Shown here piece by piece: positions 59,947-64,000 of a DNA stretch of 64,000 bases (position 1 is its first letter; the number at the start of each line of letters is the position of its first letter). Location of the stretch: assembly GCA_900660155.1 (NCBI GenBank), contig CABFPE010000155.1:79577-143576 (forward strand), in the 5' to 3' direction. The translations under genes were made by a program, and so were the position numbers. Origin of the DNA: Hofstenia miamia (Eukaryota > Xenacoelomorpha > Acoela > Hofsteniidae). A model generated the notes under the pieces. That model worked only from the letters and a program-made list of their open reading frames with translations, was not told the origin of the DNA and made no database searches.

Positions 59947-60362
59947 TTACACTCCAAATTTCACTACAATACTTGGCTTACAACAAAAATATTTTAGAGG
60001 TTTATTCTGACACAAAAGAACTTTAAGTCCTATTAACATTTTGAATTTTGCTTTGGCTCTTTGTGCATAGCTTTTGGGGAGGAAAAAGCAATTTCCATCT
60101 TGCAAAATAATTTTAACCACTAGACCATACTTTGTTTGAGTTTGGTACACATTGAAAGTATAAACCATTCACCAATTTTCAGCTCATAAAGAGATATGTA
60201 TTGTAAGCAAGGTCCTTCAGAGACTGTGTTAAGTTCATTGACTACCTGTGAACTTGATAATTTCCCATTGTTCTTTAAAAAATATTTTACCTCAGATGCA
60301 GGTCTTTTGCTGTCTTTTTCTCTCATTGTTGGCAAATGTCCACATGCTCTTGCTTCAGACAA
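59947..60362 (-). pseudogene. Small multicopy-type ORF, frameshifted
   Basis: 60362-60120 reads GHLPTMREKDSKRPASEVKY and LYELKIGEWFILSM. 60168-59947, in another frame, continues TFNVYQTQTKYGLVVKIILQ and NCFFLPKSYAQRAKAKF. The two overlap at one frameshift near 60140. The second part resembles a small beta-rich domain (TKYGxxVxxxLxDGxxFLPxRY) that I recall from repeated uncharacterised proteins in insects and other invertebrates. It lies just upstream of the LINE-C 5' end on the same strand. Function unknown. Confidence 0.45.
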
Positions 60363-60429
60363 CCTTGTAGTTTTTTTGAATCTGGTTGGTATACACAGTT
60401 TTTCTCACCATTGTTTATAGACATAAAAA

Positions 60430-63090
60430 TGAAGAGTTAAAATTATCACTCATTTATTGGAAAGCGTCAATATCTAAGCCAATTGAAATAATATACTGTA
60501 TCACTCATTTATGGGGGAGCTTTAACATATAAACCAATCAAAATAATATACAGTGACTGATATGTTAAAGTGTGAAAGAATGAAAGATGAAAGCATACTG
60601 AATTTTTAAAGTCCTTTTTGAACTTGTAAATTGTGTTTGTAAAGTGGTTTATCCCTAATGCACCTTTCACACACTTTTTTATCAGTTTCAAAAGAAATAA
60701 TTATAAAATTTTCTATATTAAATGACACTTGCATTTTTTTCCAAATCAAATATGCCTCCATGTTTTAAAATATTGATCAATTTTCATACATACCAACTAA
60801 TTTCTTAACAATACTTAGGAAATTTTTGCAAACATGCTAATTGTTAAGAGGTTTACTATATGCTTATGTAAACTATGTGTATACATGACTAAAATATTCC
60901 TCCAAATGTTTGATATGTCATGGACTTGTTTAGATTTAATGCAATCCCCTATTTATAATGAGATATAATGTTAGTATGCATTATTTGTTAAGGTTGCTAC
61001 CAGATATAACAAATTCTCTAACATGCACACATATACACTCTAAAATTATTCATAGGTTTATTATGTAATGCATGAATCTTCTCATCTTTTTGGGCACACC
61101 CCCTTCAATATTATGAATTAATCATATTGGATATGATCATCAATTAGCACCCGTCATTCAATTTTTAACAAATATGGAAAATGCCTTTTTTGTAACAGTT
61201 TTCCAAGAGAAAATCTGTCAAAAATTTTTTTGCTGAAATTGCTTTTTTGTTTTTTCTTTAATCATTTGTACTAATTTGCAATATTTCATTTGTTTTAATA
61301 CTTCTGGTTTCTAACTTGTATTTTAATCAAGCATGTATTATTATTTGTATTTTTAAGCAATATTTGAGCTAACACTTGGCATATTCAGAAAACAAAATGT
61401 AACCCCTTGCATGTAATGTATAGATTTCTCAAAAAACAAACAAAATTTCAATTGTAGATATTAATAATTAGAAACATATGGAATTTTTTACAATGAAAAA
61501 TAGCAATGCATTTGAAAAGCAGGAATGTAACCCTTTGCATGTAATGTACATAGACTAGCTAAGCAATAGAAATATATGGAATTTTTTATGGAATAGAAAA
61601 TTATTAGTCAACAATGTATCATCACAAATGAAATGTAAACTCATAGCTAACAATGTCATATATATCAACAAAAAATGTGTGCAAACAATGTAAATTAAAT
61701 TGGCCCTCATAAATGAATCACTATAGCAAGTACTTGAATCATTGTAAAATTGGCCCTGTAAATATCACAAACATTAAAAATGTAATTATGTCAGCACTAG
61801 AAGGTGTTGCAAAACCCTCATCAATATCCATGAATCACTGATTACATCATTTTGTGAGACAGGCGCATGATCTCAACTACTAGTTTGTTCAATTTTAAAC
61901 TATTTATTTTGTACATTTACCTTTTTAATATTATTTTCCTAGTTTGGTTTGTAAAAAATATATTTCATGCATTATAGTGGAACATATATTCTTCCTACCT
62001 GTTGCATTACTTTTAGTCACTACAACTGTAGAACTGCAATTTGACTAATGCATGCAATGACTGAGTGTCCTCTGCATATACAGTCATATTTTTCAATAGC
62101 CTCCGCTATTTGTGATGTAAATATACTGACTATAATATCTTAATTAAGAAACATAAATAAATATCAATCAGATTGAATCAAGCCATGATGGTAGGAACTT
62201 AGCAAGTGTACAATTGGCTTGAACACATTGCACTGAGGGTGGATCTGGGAAAAAGACGTCCACAAGAACATGCATGCCATTTCTATAAATGTTATTACAA
62301 TTTATTGTAAATTACATAGCAAAAAAGGGTTAATTTCATATTTGCTAGGCGTCTCAACTCAAGAGGTTGATATTAAAAAATTTTTAAAACAAAAGTTTAA
62401 TTGGCTGATGTTCACATACAAATTTTAATATCTACCAATTGGGTGTATTTCATAAAATCACATCAAGAAATACCAAATGAGGTGAATGATATTTTCGTTG
62501 AAAGCAATTGCTGAACTTCTCTATTTAAAACTTCAATTTCTGAAGAACTGCCATTAGTGCTAAGTCACTTAATCTACTTTTTTTAGCATATTGTTTCTTA
62601 ATGATGTTTCACTCTGTGAAGTGTACTGAAGCTTTTCTCCGCCATTGCCACCAATTTGAAAAACAACACAAATGTGCAGTGAAAAGAATACACTTGAAAT
62701 CTGAGGACAATTATGTTCCTCATTAATTTTAATAGGGACATGCCAATGATCTAACTGCATTTAAATTATTAAGGAGGCAGGTACTTGTCCTGATTATAGT
62801 GTAAATAGTGTAACACAGTGTAAAAGTGATGAATTGAATTCTTCAGAATTGCTTACCATGTTTTCTTTATATTATGGTTTGCTTTATTACATCAAATTCA
62901 TAGCTAAGTGGTTCATGTACAGTAGTGGTCAGGATTACATGATGGGGACGATTCTAGGTTCTTTGCACCTGACCACTACCTACATTTGTTAGGTATATGG
63001 TTAAGGTTCTTTTACAGTCTGCTTAGCTAGCTATCATTTCCTTGTTTTGTTGCATATAGTAATGATATAGGCTAGTTAGCCAACCATAGG
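60430..63090. other. AT-rich interval, nothing recognised
   Basis: Repeated short phrases occur (for example AATGTAACCCTTTGCATGTA.. at about 61400 and 61527), suggesting a small local duplication near 61400-61580. No coding or element structure was supported. Confidence 0.4.
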
Positions 63091-63095
63091 AACTA

Positions 63096-63958
63096 CCCAC
63101 GTAGCCAAATGGTGGACCACCAGTGGAAGATACGGTGGGCCACCAGGTGGGGTTTGGCCGCCCGTGCACCAGTGGACCACCAGTGGTAAACTGGTGGCTA
63201 ATTGGTGGGCAACTGGTGGCAAAAATATGATTTAAGCATTAGAGCAATGTCTCAAGTGTAGCAACAGCAAACTTTTATATTGATAGAGTTTAAACATTGC
63301 AGTTTAAACTAACACAAACCCAACAAAGGGTTGAAGGAAATGCTATAAAGCTTACAAATTACATTGATTTTAAGTTGACAATGGAAAAATATAACGAATT
63401 TTCTTATTATAACCAATAACAACAAGCATACAAAAATGCCCAATTTAGATTTAATTTTCAATTTCCGAAGAAATTGCAATTTTTAAACATTATTTTTTTC
63501 CAATAATTGAAAATATATTTTGCCCAATTTTAAGTACTCATGTAGACATTGATTTCAAGGTCCACGAATAATAGTGAATAAATTATTTTGAAATATCATT
63601 CTGCACATATATCTTATTTTTGCAAACAGAAAATTGCAAAAAACTCTTCACAATGAATTTTATGTTTATGAGATCTAAGAGAGCATAATAATGAATAATA
63701 TTTTACTTGTAAGAGCAAGCACCAGCTCATATATTATTTATGAGTAATAAAGAATAAGATGTCACTACTGTTCTACCTGTGGGTGGTAGTAGTTGCTACT
63801 ACTGCTACTACTTATCCACCAGTGGTCGACTTCTGGCTATGAGTGGTTGTAATTGCCACTCCTGCCACTGCTTCCCCACCAGTGGTCCACTGGTGGGAAC
63901 TGGTGGCCGCCATGCCACTCATTCCCCACCAGTGGACCACTGGTGGTGGCTACATGGG
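63096..63958. mobile_element. TA-flanked MITE with CCACCAGTGG palindrome arrays
   Basis: The ends are CCCACGTAGCCA and the complement of CCCATGTAGCCA, each bounded by TA (63094-63095, 63959-63960). Inside each end the palindromic unit CCACCAGTGG/CCACTGGTGG is repeated many times (63110-63225 and 63815-63945), while the 590-bp centre is AT-rich. No transposase. Most likely a non-autonomous Tc1/mariner-type element. Confidence 0.65.
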
Positions 63959-64000
63959 TACTTAGTTAAAAAGCAAGTAATATAAAGATCAGGCAGTTTC

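Noticed and set aside
63779-63985. Plus frame rich in Cys, Tyr and His
   Set aside because: Translation of the CCACCAGTGG array, not a gene.
1-64000. CRISPR array, rRNA or bacterial features
   Set aside because: No regular spaced repeats, rRNA motifs or bacterial gene organisation were seen.

Overview
The window reads as nuclear DNA of an AT-rich animal genome. It has spliced genes with GT-AG introns, short exons in long introns, and a dense load of eukaryotic transposable elements. Sequence similarity recalled from memory fits a metazoan, perhaps an arthropod, but the species cannot be fixed from the sequence alone. There are no operons, CRISPR arrays or bacterial genes.

Host genes are few. 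On the minus strand lie a three-exon SAP18 gene (7202-10566, complete, about 143 aa) and, downstream of it, the N-terminal exons of a CCDC87-like gene (exons 5285-5458, 4725-5024, 52-339). Also on the minus strand are three exons of a MARCH1/8-type RING-CH ubiquitin ligase (22932-23095, 22497-22812, 21589-21772); its 5' and 3' ends are not found. On the plus strand there is one isolated coding exon with a CDCA3/TOME-1-like motif (40537-40722). A further possible exon is at 30399-30482 (minus).

Most of the remaining recognisable sequence is mobile DNA. 0-10 kb: an internally deleted piggyBac (361-1503), an intact DD34D mariner (3364-4605), a TA-flanked foldback MITE (6204-6394), and a THAP/P-type element inside SAP18 intron 2 (7832-9443, perfect 8-bp target duplication). 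10-23 kb: mostly unrecognised AT-rich sequence, a gypsy integrase relic (about 18.6-19.2 kb) and a 918-bp assembly gap (20477-21394). 23-28.8 kb: a long-TIR element with CACGGTG ends and a 5-bp duplication (23259-24952, Transib-like), a decayed LINE, and an intact Tc1/mariner-superfamily element of DD42D spacing (27434-28791). 31-33.7 kb: a LINE reverse transcriptase interrupted by a decayed multicopy ORF family. 41-47 kb: a second piggyBac with TTAA duplication (41026-42241) and a degenerate hAT element (43548-47081) carrying nested Tc1 pieces and a hAT MITE. 47.9-59.8 kb: three LINEs and a hAT fragment. The best preserved LINE (minus, 54081-59765) has an SGNH-esterase ORF1 and a 2A-like motif in ORF2. 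63.1-64 kb: a TA-flanked MITE built from a repeated CCACCAGTGG palindrome.

Three single N characters (42623, 55684, 58849) each sit exactly between two nearly identical direct copies of about 0.7-1.0 kb. In each case deleting one copy restores a normal element, so these duplications look like assembly joins and not biology. Annotation of the affected elements has to allow for that.
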